From Perkinsus chesapeaki (lineage: Eukaryota; Perkinsozoa; Perkinsida; Perkinsidae): 64,000 bases of DNA. This document shows positions 1 to 10,977 of this stretch, piece after piece. How positions within the stretch are numbered: position 1 is the first letter of the stretch; every line of letters starts with the position of its first letter. The position numbers and the translations under genes are program-made. The stretch lies in assembly GCA_013115145.1 (NCBI GenBank), contig JAAPAO010000084.1, positions 1 to 64,000 of the forward strand, written 5' to 3'. The notes under the pieces are model-generated. The model made no database searches and was not told the origin of the DNA. It was given only the letters and a program-made list of their open reading frames with translations.

Positions 1-210
1 CTCAACTTTTGGAGTGTGTTCGGGTTTCGGGTTTGAGTATTCCTCCCGCACTCCCGTGTTCGATGGGATTTTACGTATTGCAGTACGTCGCCATTGAGGG
101 ATGAACTTTTATAGATTCTCGTGGGGCTCTCACATAATTCATCACCATTGCCCTTACGAGTGAATACTTGCAGGTGTTGTTGAATTCCCCCTTCCTTTGA
201 GAAGTGCCCC

Positions 211-945
211 ATGCGAGTGGGCAACGCTATCAAGATTATCGCTAGTCTGATCGTGACCGGCGCGCTAGATGCACCAGTGCCGCTGACAGTTCACGACAAG
301 ATGGAGTACGGCCTCGAGACCATCTGAGGTTTAGCCACTTGTTTATTATGTACAGATACAACCCTGTGCTTCTTGATCGCCCAACGGGCTCTGATGCGCA
401 TCGAAGTAGGTTTCTTGGTCGCAACGAACACCAAGGCTTGGTGGGTGGCACTGACTCCGAAAATGTTCTCCTCTCGGTCAGCCCTGCAGACTGATTACCC
501 CTTCTATGGAAGGCCACATGACCCCTGTGAGTACAACAAAATCAACAAGACTTTTGAAGGGAGCTGTTCTTGCCGAAATGGACAGGAACTTTTCGTTCAA
601 TACGTAAGGGGCAAATATTAAGTTTTCGAAGTCCTGGGTTCATTTTCATTTGCATACAGGGCGATTACTATGGTTTAGCTGTGTGTACGCCTATTTCGTA
701 CGTGGGTACCTGCCCCCCCGCTGATCCGGATGACAAGGACACGCCACCTAAGCATCATCCGGAGCTGGGTCGCGGTTTGCTGGACTGCGACGATGACCAC
801 GTAAGAGCCATCGCCTTTACTTATCGAGTAACTTAACTAGTCTTACTCTATGCCCTCTCAGAAATGCCTTCAAACTGGCGCTGGTTGTTTTCACTACCGT
901 ACTCTCTTCGACAGTGGCGCCGCGTGTATGTATCAAATCTTCTAG
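211..945 (+). CDS. Secreted cysteine-rich family protein, copy 1 (in-frame TGA)
   Basis: I do not recognise this family by name. Four exons read as 211-328, 482-603, 660-800 and 862-945, all with GT-AG borders and intron phases 1, 0 and 0, exactly as in the copies at 4129 and 8906. Exon 1 starts with a short hydrophobic signal-like stretch (MRVGNAIKIIASLIVTGA). Exon 2 carries the family motif FYGRP followed by Cys and a C-x-C pair. Exon 3 has VCTP, a CPPADPDD stretch and LLDC. Exon 4 has three cysteines ending ACMYQIF. The mature part has nine cysteines where the intact copies have ten. Exon 1 contains an in-frame TGA at 325-327, one base before the intron, so the gene is either a recent pseudogene or needs read-through or another splice site. 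Upstream sequence holds no obvious alternative start. Function is unknown; secretion is inferred from the leader. Confidence 0.6.
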
Positions 946-2432
946 GCACGTATGTGGGAGGGAGTGTTGAAAAGATGGAATTTAGTATCAACCTTCACCC
1001 CCTGGCCTTGTAGTCAGCGCCCGAGATGTGATGATGAACCAACCCAACTAGAAGTCATCATTTATTCTTTATTAGCATTGACCGCGAGTCATTGAACACA
1101 AGTTACCGAACGAGTTTTTCAAGCCGTCGCCGCTATTGTGTTGTCATTTACTTGGTAACCCGTTTACAAGACGATTGGGTCTCAGATGGAGCTATGTATC
1201 ACGATGCGGGATACGTATCATACCTAGTGTACGCCAGCCCTGCGACGCAGGGGAGATCCATAATAATTATTAGTCACTAACGACACCCATAATATCAAAA
1301 CTGCGCTGCATCGGAGTCTCTCATGCAATACTCTGGACCCAGCCTGCAATGGAAGCTCGTTGAGCATTTTTTAATCTCGCTCTTATGCGGCGCTCTGTGC
1401 AAGTGGATGTGCTCCGGTGGAAATGAATTGATCACTCTCAAGTATTCATATTATTTATTTATGGTTGTGTATTCAGTGTTTCCGTAAGTATTACACGCAT
1501 CGCAGTAAGCTCGCTACTTATTGGACTCTAACGATGGAGGTTTCCTTACGATGAGACCGCTGAGTGATAATCTATCATTCTGTGGATGATCGAATCTTCT
1601 CCTTCTCGTCAGGCACGCGAGCGATCGAGTAGCTCGTGCTTCCAATATTACACTGTAGTCGAGTTAGGGTGGGATGCATGGGGGGTTGCATGTACAGCCT
1701 GCCAAAATATAATATGATATTTCGAATTTTTCACTTTCTGCTGCGGAAACTACGTATTGCGTGATGAAACTCGATGTGTATGTACTTTCGAACATGGCGA
1801 ATCATAATCTCACAAATCGATCAACCGTTTCATGTATACATGTCAAGATACCCCCGCGTGAAAAACTTAGCGCGCGCAGGGATGCCAAAGAATAATATGA
1901 TATTCTGACAAAATGCGCTATGACGACACTGCTCCCAAACGCAAAATATCATATTATTATTTGGCAGGCTGTATTAAATTAAGCGGGCTACTGAAAAGTA
2001 GTTAGTAGCCCGCTTACATTTTAGTCAATGTTGTATTTTGTAAATACAAAGCGTTAGTGAAGGTCAATGCTTCATCATGCGGCTAATCTATGTATGTTAG
2101 TCACTGCCAGGTTATATCCAAGCAATCACGGGCAGACATTGTTTTCCAGCATTTCAGTGTTTCATTTCAATGCAGGCGCTGCAGTTCACTCGGGCGTTCG
2201 CCAGTATTTCTGATTTATCGGTTGAGTAAAGTGAAGTCTACATGGCAATTTGCCTAATGATAATCGAACGCCGGTGCAATCACCGATAACATCTTTCATC
2301 ATTTAGTGATCTCATCCGTGAATAAGATATCTACGTCCCACTTATGGTACAAATGCTCAGCTCCATCAATATCATGACAGCCTAGAGTGCAGTGTACAAC
2401 CAGCACCGATAGAACTATACTCTATAGTAGCT
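946..2432. other. Intergenic stretch between family copies 1 and 2
   Basis: No convincing coding exon is visible. The only recognisable content is the 277-bp MITE at 1695-1971. The remainder is moderately AT-rich sequence with stops in all frames. Confidence 0.5.
1695..1971. mobile_element. MITE with 28-bp terminal inverted repeats and TA duplication
   Basis: The left end starts CAGCCTGCCAAAATATAATA and the right end is its reverse complement with about two mismatches over 28 bases. A TA dinucleotide flanks both ends (1693-1694 and 1972-1973), the target duplication typical of Tc1/mariner. A further internal copy of the ATAATATGATATT motif lies near 1889. No coding capacity is present, so this is a non-autonomous element that would need a transposase in trans. 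Its ends differ from those of the Tc1 element at 4945, so that element is not its obvious parent. Confidence 0.85.
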
Positions 2433-3025
2433 ATGTGGATTGCAGTGGCCTCGACACCGGAATGTCTCTCTGCGACGCCTAGCATTGCATCAGTTGTTGC
2501 TGATGCCTTAGATGGTTAGCTGGTAGCTGGATGCAGAAAACCCGACAGAGCAAAATGACTGCCCATAGTTGACTCTTACGGGTTGTACTTGGAGACCAAT
2601 GCTCTCGACTCGCGATCTGATCTGCGTTTTCGAATGGCCTTCCAGAAGGCTTGTTCATACTATGGAAGACCAGCTTCTCACTGGCCTACGGCAAAGTCGC
2701 TCAGGAGCTTATCGGGGCATGCGAGTGCCCAGACAGACAAAACTGATTTGCTGCACATGTCAGCGGTCCCGCCAACACTCAGTCTAGGGACTGTTGGTAG
2801 CACTCACAGAATGGTAAGTGTCCACTTGTCGATGCCGTCGACGCCCACACCCTCCGAAGTACCATCCGAACCTGTCTCGCTGTTTCTCCTAGCGGTAAGC
2901 TCTGTATTCATCGTATTCTACATGTTTAATACCACCTCGTTGTTTATCGCTGGCCGCGTAGTCACCCGAACGGTAAGTGTTACTATTACAATAACCCAGT
3001 TGACAGTGGTAAACCTGCATGCATA
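2433..3025 (+). pseudogene. Decayed copy 2 of the secreted cysteine-rich family
   Basis: Exon 1 remains as an ATG at 2433 followed by a leader beginning MWIAVAS, similar to the MW-starting leaders of copies 3 and 4. The family exon 2 is recognisable around 2640-2765 by SYYGRPAS, but the reading frame shifts immediately afterwards and the matching downstream peptide (ELIGACECPDRQ) is in another frame. The exon 3 relic near 2815-2900 keeps the PTPSEVPSEP stretch that matches TPPKYHPKL of copy 4, without its cysteines. Splice-like GGTAAG sites survive near 2815, 2893 and 2970. I read this as a pseudogene of the tandem family. It could also be an assembly-damaged copy. Confidence 0.6.
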
Positions 3026-3029
3026 AAAT

Positions 3030-4128
3030 ATGAGCCCCATATTAGCTTGCTGGCTCACTGAAAGATTCTATTCTTGAGTAATCGCAGGCGTGGGTGATGC
3101 TAAAGCTATTCGCAAATCAGGGAGCTACAGCTATTTGTGTCTATGACATTGACTCCATGCTATTTGTTATTTTTTCACAAGAAAATTCAATTTCAGATTC
3201 TTGAACCCCGTTTTTAAAGTCACCACGAGAATTCCTCTGTTTTTGAATGTTCTTTGGATTTCGAAAATAGCTACGTGATAGAGTTATCAATCATCGACGA
3301 AGGTCTTTCTTGAGATATTAGGAATGATCTTAGGAAGTCGCAACGAATCGCAATAATTCCGTTGCGGCAGTGAACGCGTTGAAGGACCCCACAAACAACT
3401 AAGAGGGAAGAAGGCAAAATCAATGAGTGGTTTCTTGTCAACTGTGTCGCTAACGCGCTTTCCATAACTCTGCGTCTTTCCAATGACCATGCCATACTTA
3501 CAATGCGTTGTTCTTGCGGAAGACTGTTCACTACGACGACGTCGTAGTGGTAGCACGGTGAATGACGGCGGCGTGGTGACCCTCCACGTGACGCGCTCTG
3601 TTGTCCCATCCTTTTTTTCGCGAACTCTCGTAATGCAGGACGCCAAAAAGGCACTGAGGAGTTAATATGCTGGATATTGATAAGGAAGAGTAAGTTTTAT
3701 CAGCATCGGCTGTAGGATTCTATAGAGTTTTCTCGTTATATAGGCATCACTAGTGTAACTATTATATGATTGCTCGCATTCGCGGCTATGGCGCGTCTAC
3801 TTTACGGTATCGTCTAAAGGTTGACAAAGCCAATTTTATGCGAAGGTCAAAGCCGCCACCTGTGGGCATGAGAGGGCCATGCATCTTCTGGGATAAAGTC
3901 ACAGGTGCGCCTTACATGCAGTACTACTGTAAGGCTATTCTGCCGTACTGAATATGTACAAGTTCAATGGGACACCTCCACCGGAACTCGAGTGGCGACA
4001 CTTGGAATAAAGCTGAATATTCAAGCAGTCTGCTGGTGAATCGTCGCTGGCTTCTCGAGATTCCCGAGACTTCTTTAAGCAGCTCATGGGCGCTGACTTT
4101 TCCTTAGCCTTATTGTTATCCACACGGT
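3030..4128. other. Intergenic stretch upstream of family copy 3
   Basis: Short open frames occur at 3271-3665 on both strands, but they overlap one another, lack recognisable motifs and have no convincing splice context. I see no gene here. Confidence 0.4.
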
Positions 4129-4822
4129 ATGTGGTTTTGGCGTGCTACCGAGTTGACCATTGTCCTGGCATTCACCTTTGGTTGTAGTTTGCAAGGAGAT
4201 CAAGTGATAGAGTATGACCGTTATCGTGATTTTGGATTAGTTGCTCCTGGTAGGTATCTTATTGGACCAAAAGAGGAGAAAGAAAATGAGGATATCAATC
4301 TCAGTAGGTCTCCTTCTGTGCCGAAATGGAATCGATGTTTTTACTTTGACCAGCAATCCAAGAGACTAATCCAAACTATGGAAGACCGGAAAGTCCATGT
4401 TGGTATAACAATAAGACTCAGAACCTCGTAGGAACATGCAGGTGCCGAAACGGTCAAGGCCATTTCGATCAAATGGTAACGGTTACCGTTAAACGGTATC
4501 GTCTGCATTTGGGTTTGTGACCCTTCCGTTACTTCCTCAGGCGGGAAACGATTTCATGATGGCCTGTACGCCTAGTGCTGACCATGGTGTGTGCCCCAGG
4601 GGGGACCCCTCCTCTCCCAACTTTCCCGCGTATGATCCAGTAAGAAGAACATGTTTTTTGGCTTGCTACCCTTGGATGGTACGTTTAACATTGGCGTTTG
4701 AGATCCATACTTTAATCTGTCCTCAGAGATGTACGCGACCGGGCAGCCAGTGTGTTGCTTTCGACACGGGTGGAAGCACGGGATACGCTTGCTTGTATAA
4801 AACACCATTTTACCCTGGTTAG
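4129..4822 (+). CDS. Secreted cysteine-rich family protein, copy 3 (intact)
   Basis: Exons 4129-4249, 4354-4475, 4541-4678 and 4727-4822 give 477 nt and a 158-residue protein, with intron phases 1, 0, 0 and introns of 104, 65 and 48 nt. The start encodes a signal peptide (MWFWRATELTIVLAFTFGCS). Exon 2 has NYGRP, a proline-cysteine, then TCRC. Exon 3 has MACTP, GVCPRGDP and two later cysteines. Exon 4 has RCTRPGSQC and GYACLY. Ten cysteines remain after the leader, enough for five disulfides. Exon 2 is 122 nt in all three readable copies. The Tc1 element begins 122 bases after the stop. Function is unknown; a small secreted disulfide-rich protein is the safe description, and effector or wall roles would be guesses. 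Confidence 0.75.
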
Positions 4823-4944
4823 AGCATAAGTAGAAGTTGAAGCTCAATCTTGAGCCTTCTGATCGCTTACTATTTGACTTTTTCCTGAAGTTATCGTCAT
4901 CGGACGCTATAGCCGGTACTGTGGAATCAAAGATGGCATAGGTA

Positions 4945-6531
4945 CAGTGCGAACCAAACCGTTATGCAAATTCGTCTTTTTGGTATAACTTTTTTAATTT
5001 TACGACTTAGAACATGAAACTTGGAAGACAGCATGATGGTAACAGTTAAAAATAAATGTTGTAATATCATGACCGTTTCTCCACCCAATTCGATTATTTG
5101 GGCGAGCGAGATTTTTTCTGGCTGCGCAGCCGACCCAAACCGTTATGCAACTCAACTTCTCTCAAGTGTTATGAAAGGAACTATGAGGAAATCTAGTAAT
5201 CATGCACCAACATGACCCCCGTGAAGCTGAAGAAGCTTCGTGAGACGCTTATCCATGGAGCATGTTAGCTTCTTCACTTCTTCGGGGGTGATTTTCTTCG
5301 CGGCATCTTCAATTGCAGACCACAGGCTGTGAACCGAATCATATTGAGTGCCTTGACGATAAACCTCCCTGAAATAGTTGGGTGAGGTGATTCTTGGAGA
5401 ATACTAGAATCATTACCTCTTCAGCAAGCTCCAATAGTTCTCAATTGGATTGAGGTCAGGTGATAGACTGGGCCACTCCAGGACCTTCTTACCCTTGAAA
5501 CCATTCTTCTCCAGGAAGGAAGTGGTAAACTTGCTCGAATGTGCCGGAGCATTGTCGTGCATGAATATCAGCTTCCTCTTGAAAGCCACGGGGCGTGAGC
5601 GGTACCAAGGAAGGAAGCTACTGGCCAAAAGCTCAGTGTAACAATCGGCGGAAACATATAAGAGCTTCCTAGGTTGGTGTACTACGCTTTCGAGTCCATT
5701 TTAACTCCCTTCTCCACCCTGCATGGACCAACCACAGTGTCTCCAATGATACCCGCCCAAAACATGACACCTCCACCCCCCTGCTGCCTTTTCTTCCGAG
5801 CTGGTACTTCGGAGCCACGGAGGATCCAGCCTGAAGCCCACCCGTCCGGCCCGTCCAAGGTGGCCCTGCACTCGTCTGTGAACAGGACGGACGAAAATTC
5901 CCTCTTTATGTTGTTCTCGGCCCATTCATATCTCGTCTTCTTGTGGCGGGCCGTCAAAGCAGGCTTGGCAATAGCCTTCTTCACCCCTCCCAGCTGGTTT
6001 AGGACCCTATTACGCGAGGTTTTGGGCTTCATGGTAACTCCAGCGCCCTCGAAGATCTCCTTGCTGGTTGCCAGAGGACTCCTTGCCATTTCACGCTTGA
6101 GTCTGGTTTTCTCCCGCGAGGTTACAGACTTCTTCGTGGGTCCAGGATGACCCAAGGGACGCTTCGTGGGATTTTCGACGTACTCCTTGACAGTCCGGTG
6201 GTCCCGCTTCAAGGCTTTCGATATTTCAAGTGTAGTCTTGCCTGCTGCGAGCATCTTCACTATCTCGGCACGTTCCGAATCGGATAACTGTTTGCCGCGA
6301 CTCATGTTGAAACGTAATAACTAAGTTGCATAACGGTTTGGGTCGGCTGCGCAGCCAGAAAAAATCTCGCTCGCCCAAATAATCGAATTGGGTGAGGAAA
6401 CGGTCATGATATTATAAAATTTATTCTTAACTGTTACCATCATGCTATCTTCCAAGTTTCATGTTCTAAGTCGTAAAATTAAAAAAGTTATACCAAAAAG
6501 ACGAATTTGCATAACGGTTTGGTTCGCACTG
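4945..6531 (-). mobile_element. Tc1/mariner transposon with long inverted repeats (IR/DR type)
   Basis: The element starts CAGTGCGAACC and ends with the reverse complement, flanked by TA on both sides (4943-4944 and 6532-6533). The terminal inverted repeats are about 208 bp (4945-5152 and 6325-6531). Within each repeat a motif containing CCAAACCGTTATGCAA occurs twice in direct orientation, at the outer end and about 180 bp inward. This is the IR/DR layout known from Sleeping-Beauty-like Tc1 elements, where each repeat holds two transposase-binding sites. A transposase gene lies between them on the minus strand. Near-identity of the two repeats suggests a fairly recent insertion. Confidence 0.92.
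5200..6305 (-). CDS. Tc1/mariner transposase (probably DD37E), interrupted
   Basis: It catalyses cut-and-paste transposition. Reading on the minus strand from 6305, the N-terminus (MSRGKQLSDSERAEIVKMLA) is a helix-turn-helix of the kind that binds the inverted repeats. The first catalytic Asp lies in LFTDE, the second in FMHDNAPAH, and the Glu in SPDLNPIENYW. I count 37 residues between the second Asp and the Glu, against 34 in classical Tc1. Reading breaks once near 5690, where a 17-nt GT...AG stretch or a one-base shift changes frame. A second break at 5369-5416 fits a 48-nt GT-AG intron, after which the reading continues to a C-terminal tail ending LHGGHVGA at 5200. If the intron is real, only the first break might inactivate the protein. 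Confidence 0.88.
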
Positions 6532-6533
6532 TA

Positions 6534-8905
6534 TAGCTGCTAGCTTATAAACCTCGTAGATTCTTTCATTTAATCGCTTATGGGCTACGAGAATGATCAA
6601 CGTGATGGTGTCGAGTTGTCAGTCATCACCTAAAGCTTCCAAGAGCTGTTACGGTCTCATGTAGACGAGACTACGGAGGACCGTTAAGTACAAGTAGTGA
6701 GAAAACCCGTACAGATGAGTGATGTGGGCGCGTAGGCGCCAGTAGACGCCAGCGATTGTATCTTCTATCTTGCGAGTCGGTGAATCATCTCAGCCGCCAA
6801 GGTTCGTTCCTAGTGTGATAGTTGTCGCTGCGCAAGCTTGACGCGATCATCGGAAAGGCACCACGACGTTCATATTAAAGCTTCGGTCCTCCTCCATCAA
6901 CCTCCTGTGCGCGGGGGACTTAATTGATTATGAACCACTACAGGTGGCAAACAATGCAAACTGCGGTAGGTGAGCGAAGAGAGCGAAAAAATGGCTCTCG
7001 CGAGGTGTATCATTCCGATATAAAGTATATTTCCAAATCTCGTGTCCATAGACTGGTCAGACACGACGACGATGAATTCGTGATGAGAGGCAGTCCGTAT
7101 CGTCAAAATGCGTGGGGCTGGTTTTCGTACTTTCGGCTACAGGAGAATTAAGATGTGCTTTCGGGAGGTTAATAGAGATAGCCTCATTTGGAGCTCGCCT
7201 GTCACTTGTGATCGTACTCATGCATGCCGCGTTATGGTGGCAAGTCGCCCTTCCGAATCCCGTTAATGGAAGCCATCATAGTACGAGACTTTCATCGCAT
7301 ATATGAAACAGTATTCATATGTGCAAATATACCGATAGTGCATTCGATAGGTTACCAGGGGACCGGATATAATCAAGTCGCCCCTCGTGACTTTCGGAGG
7401 TAATGTGTCGATCCCGCGCACGGGAAATGATGATGACTCGACTCAGTAGAGGCCTACACGGAAGCCGCAAGTACAGATGTCGACGGCAGAATGATGAGGA
7501 TAAAATCAATAGCTGTCTTCATACACCCACTCATCTTTGTGTACCCTTGTGACTGGTTACTGGATTATGCTACTCTCTCGACATGTGGCCGGAGGAGCTC
7601 AGGACGATAGTTAACATCAGAACAGTATAATCATTGAGCCAATTATACTGGGTTAACACTATTCATCCAGGCTCACCTTTCAGGTTCTCACTTAGGAAGC
7701 TGGATTCTTCCTTAGCGAGCGATGCCGGGTGGAACGTCCAATTCACCGTTTTAGCACCCGGTTTTCCCATGTATACTCAAGTTTGACAAGACAAATGAGG
7801 TACGATCGAGTTCGTCGACCGTCATTCCCAATTCACGTTTGGACTCCCAGTGGGTTGTCACATCCATTGGGCTGTCACTCTCGTCTTTCCCGACTACGGC
7901 GTCGTGTTTCATCGCGACTCCTCTGAAGAGTCTCTCCACCTGAGGTTATGGTTGATTGACGGCATCTTCAATAACGCGAGACATGTTGAGAGACCGGAAG
8001 AAATAAAGCAACTAAGCCTTGAGCCAAGATATGGCTATTGTCGCCTCAAGCTGAAATTTAAGACAGGCCAGCGAAGTCCTCCTCGTCGTCCAAGCCATTG
8101 ATCGAATGCATTGCGAAACTAGTGACTGATGAGAAGTCGCCTAAACAGGACTGTCTAATAAACGGTGACAGAGCGCCACCTCGGGCGGCTTCACCAATAT
8201 ACCCCAGATATGGTTCTACGAACTTCTATCAGTGCTGTATGATGCAGTGGGCTAATGCTTTATCCAAAATAACTCGGATAAGTCAGCCGGGCTCAAGGCT
8301 GGATAACTTGGGCGATAGCGAGGACAGATGATGACCTCGGGTTATCGACAACACGTTATTCGAAGTTCCACGCGCAGCCCTCAGGGCCGGAAGTAATTGT
8401 CGCATCGCAGGATGCCCATAGAGCCGATGTAAGGACGCTGATACTCAGGGTATTGTTGAGGATGAGTTGGTTTGGAAGCGATAATCCTAAGGCATTATGG
8501 ATTGCATTTGATTTTTATTAAATTATATAATCTGCTTACATACAGAGGTGGCGCGTCTCCTTCAGAACGTCCCGTGAGTGATCGGGTGATATAACCCAAA
8601 AGTACGAAGGCGAAGGTACCAACGTACGGTCTGCGCGAGAAGGTGGTATATCTTCGAGGATTGTTAGCCTCTTACTTGCTCTGCCCTCCGCAGAGCATTC
8701 CGTGTTGTCGAAGCTTAATAGTTGCAGTTGGAATATGGGAGCGTAATCGCACATCTCCACTGGAGCTCGAACTGCTCCTGGAAACCTCAGTTGCCAGAAA
8801 GTGGGCAATTCCAAACTGTGATGCACGGTAAATCTTCGTTGCTCTTCCGCCTATCACGGCATCTTAACCGCTCATAAGACCTAGACTTCTTGTTATCTTC
8901 ACCAT
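6534..8905. other. Intergenic stretch between the Tc1 element and copy 4
   Basis: Several short open frames occur on both strands (for example 6924-7151 and 7850-8101). They overlap in antisense, carry no recognisable motif and show no consistent splice framework. I find no gene, RNA or repeat that I can support. Confidence 0.4.
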
Positions 8906-9607
8906 ATGTGGATTAGTCGCCTCACCGAGCTCACTATCATATTGGCTCTCACATCTGGTTATGATATGGCCAAACAAGAAATAATGTTACAGGATGTTGA
9001 GTGGGGCGCCTCAGGTATGGAATTGAACTCCTGCTGGCAGGTATAGTGCACAACCTTATAACCAACAGGAATCTAACAGTATGATCTCTGGTAGGTGCCC
9101 AGAATCGACTTGACTACTTGCTTTGAATAGGCGTCCCGTGGTCCTACTCGTACTATGGGAGACCGGCCAGCCCCTGCGCATATGACAAAGCCGCTAAGGA
9201 GTTCCTTGGAACCTGTATATGCCCAAACGAACAACGGGCTTCTGCTCAAGCCGTAAGCGAGCCCTCCATTAATCGGGCCTATGGATATCTACTTACTTTC
9301 TCAGGGCGATGTCGGACTGATGGTATGTGCTCCTGTGCGTCGCGACGGAGCGTGCCCCGATGCTGATCCTTCTGATGTATTCACCCCTCCAAAGTATCAT
9401 CCCAAACTGGATGGTTGCTTACTGGACTGCTTATCCACTCTCCTGGTAAGCCCCTCATCCGCTACGTAGAGCCTATGTGCTACAAATCATCTACCAATCG
9501 CATTCTGTCATCAGCCGTGTATGCAGCCGGGCACCAAGTGCTATAAATATCACAGCGTCACTGAGAATGGTACCGATGATGGTTACGCTTGCATGTATGA
9601 AATGTGA
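8906..9607 (+). CDS. Secreted cysteine-rich family protein, copy 4 (intact)
   Basis: Exons 8906-9014, 9131-9252, 9305-9445 and 9515-9607 total 465 nt and encode 154 residues. Intron phases (1, 0, 0) and the 122-nt exon 2 match copies 1 and 3. The leader MWISRLTELTIILALTSG resembles that of copy 3. Exon 2 reads SYYGRPASPCAYDKAAKEF with TCIC after it. Exon 3 has LMVCAPVRRDGACPDADPSD and KLDGCLLDC. Exon 4 has CMQPGTKCYKY and ends GYACMYEM. Ten cysteines follow the leader. Part of the sequence after the stop resembles the sequence after copy 3 (a shared GTAGAAGTT block), supporting duplication of whole gene units. Function unknown; secretion inferred from the leader. Confidence 0.78.
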
Positions 9608-10977
9608 GCCAACTGCTGCCGGAGTAGAAGTTCAACTGTAGGACAATGTCCCGAGTCTTCTGCATGCTCGCCGATCCTCAGGCTCATTCCTGCAGCCCAG
9701 CTCCTCCAGCCCTCTTTGGAACCAAGCTGCCACAAATGTTTAATTGTTAATCTCGCCACTCGTCAACTCCGATTATAGTACGTTATATCAAAGAATATTA
9801 TGAGTTTATGAAGGTCGTCAGGATACAAGCCATTTATCAGAGGCTCGTACTTCCCCTAGTATTAACAGCGTCGAGTTGTTAATGATGGGTCAACGTTTTC
9901 TCTTCGCTATTCGGACTCGGGGATTTACGTTAATGCTTTTTTCACGTTCGAATGCCTGGAATCCGAAAACAGACTGTTTCGAACAGTGAACGATGTATGT
10001 GAGAGGGAAGAGGCGAAATTCATATTCTGAAGACAAACTCCTATTGGAGAGATGGTTCATGCTTTTTTATATCTATTCGGTACACTTTCGTTGATATGCC
10101 TTACTGGCCACCGTGTACTAGTATAATCTCTGTATTGTGCCAGAGATCCCAAAGATCCAAGTACTAAAATCCAGTACCGCGTAAGATGGAGAATATCATA
10201 TCAGTTAAACAGCTCTTAATGGTTTAGCAGTCGTTCGTTCAGGCAGTGAAGGATGGTCCCACCCTAGGTCCTAGAGTCTACGAGTATACTCTATTCAATA
10301 GAGTCTATTGTTCCACTATGGTCCAGTACAGAGTTAGTCATCCTGTACAGTCATATGGATAGAAGAAATAGCCGACGGGCAAGCCAATGCTAAAGGACAT
10401 CCTGAAACCCGTCCTTCTCGGTCTGCGATGGTTAATGTTCAGCTACTCTAACTGGGCTTCCCTTAGACTTGCGGATTCTTGGGGGCACTTTTCTTTGTCT
10501 GCTGACTCGTGTCACTCGCAGTGTATTGACTAGAGGCTCAAATGACAGAATCCGAGGGAGCTCTGAGAGTGTCCAGTTCTGCCGCTAGTACGAGGCTCTC
10601 CATCGTTGTCGTACGTGCTGCGGAGTGAGGGTAGTTTGATTCTGTACACTCCAGGACCACATCGAGGGATGGAAGGGGAGCTCTACTACTTGCTTAGAGT
10701 TGGACCTCACGTCTATCTCAGACGAATCTTTAGTAGCTCGCTCAAAGCCCTTCTCTAGCAGTGGAGAAGGAACCAAACTGGTAGACATAACGCAGGATCT
10801 CTGTAAAGCAAGGGCCAGTGTCACGAACGCTTTTCTCAGTCGGGGTGGATGTTCGAGAATTCTGATAGCCCGACCGAAGAGGAGCCCGTATGGATTTTGA
10901 ACATTGAAACAGGAAAGGTGAATCAGACTAAAGTATAGAAAGTCTTGGTTGGACTTCATCAAGTGGGCGCATATCAG
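9608..10977. other. Mostly non-coding stretch before the C2-like exons
   Basis: 9608-10560 shows no gene. At 10585-10962 open frames exist on both strands; a 5' exon of the downstream plus-strand gene may lie here (for example around 10690-10840), but I cannot fix its borders or frame. Confidence 0.35.
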
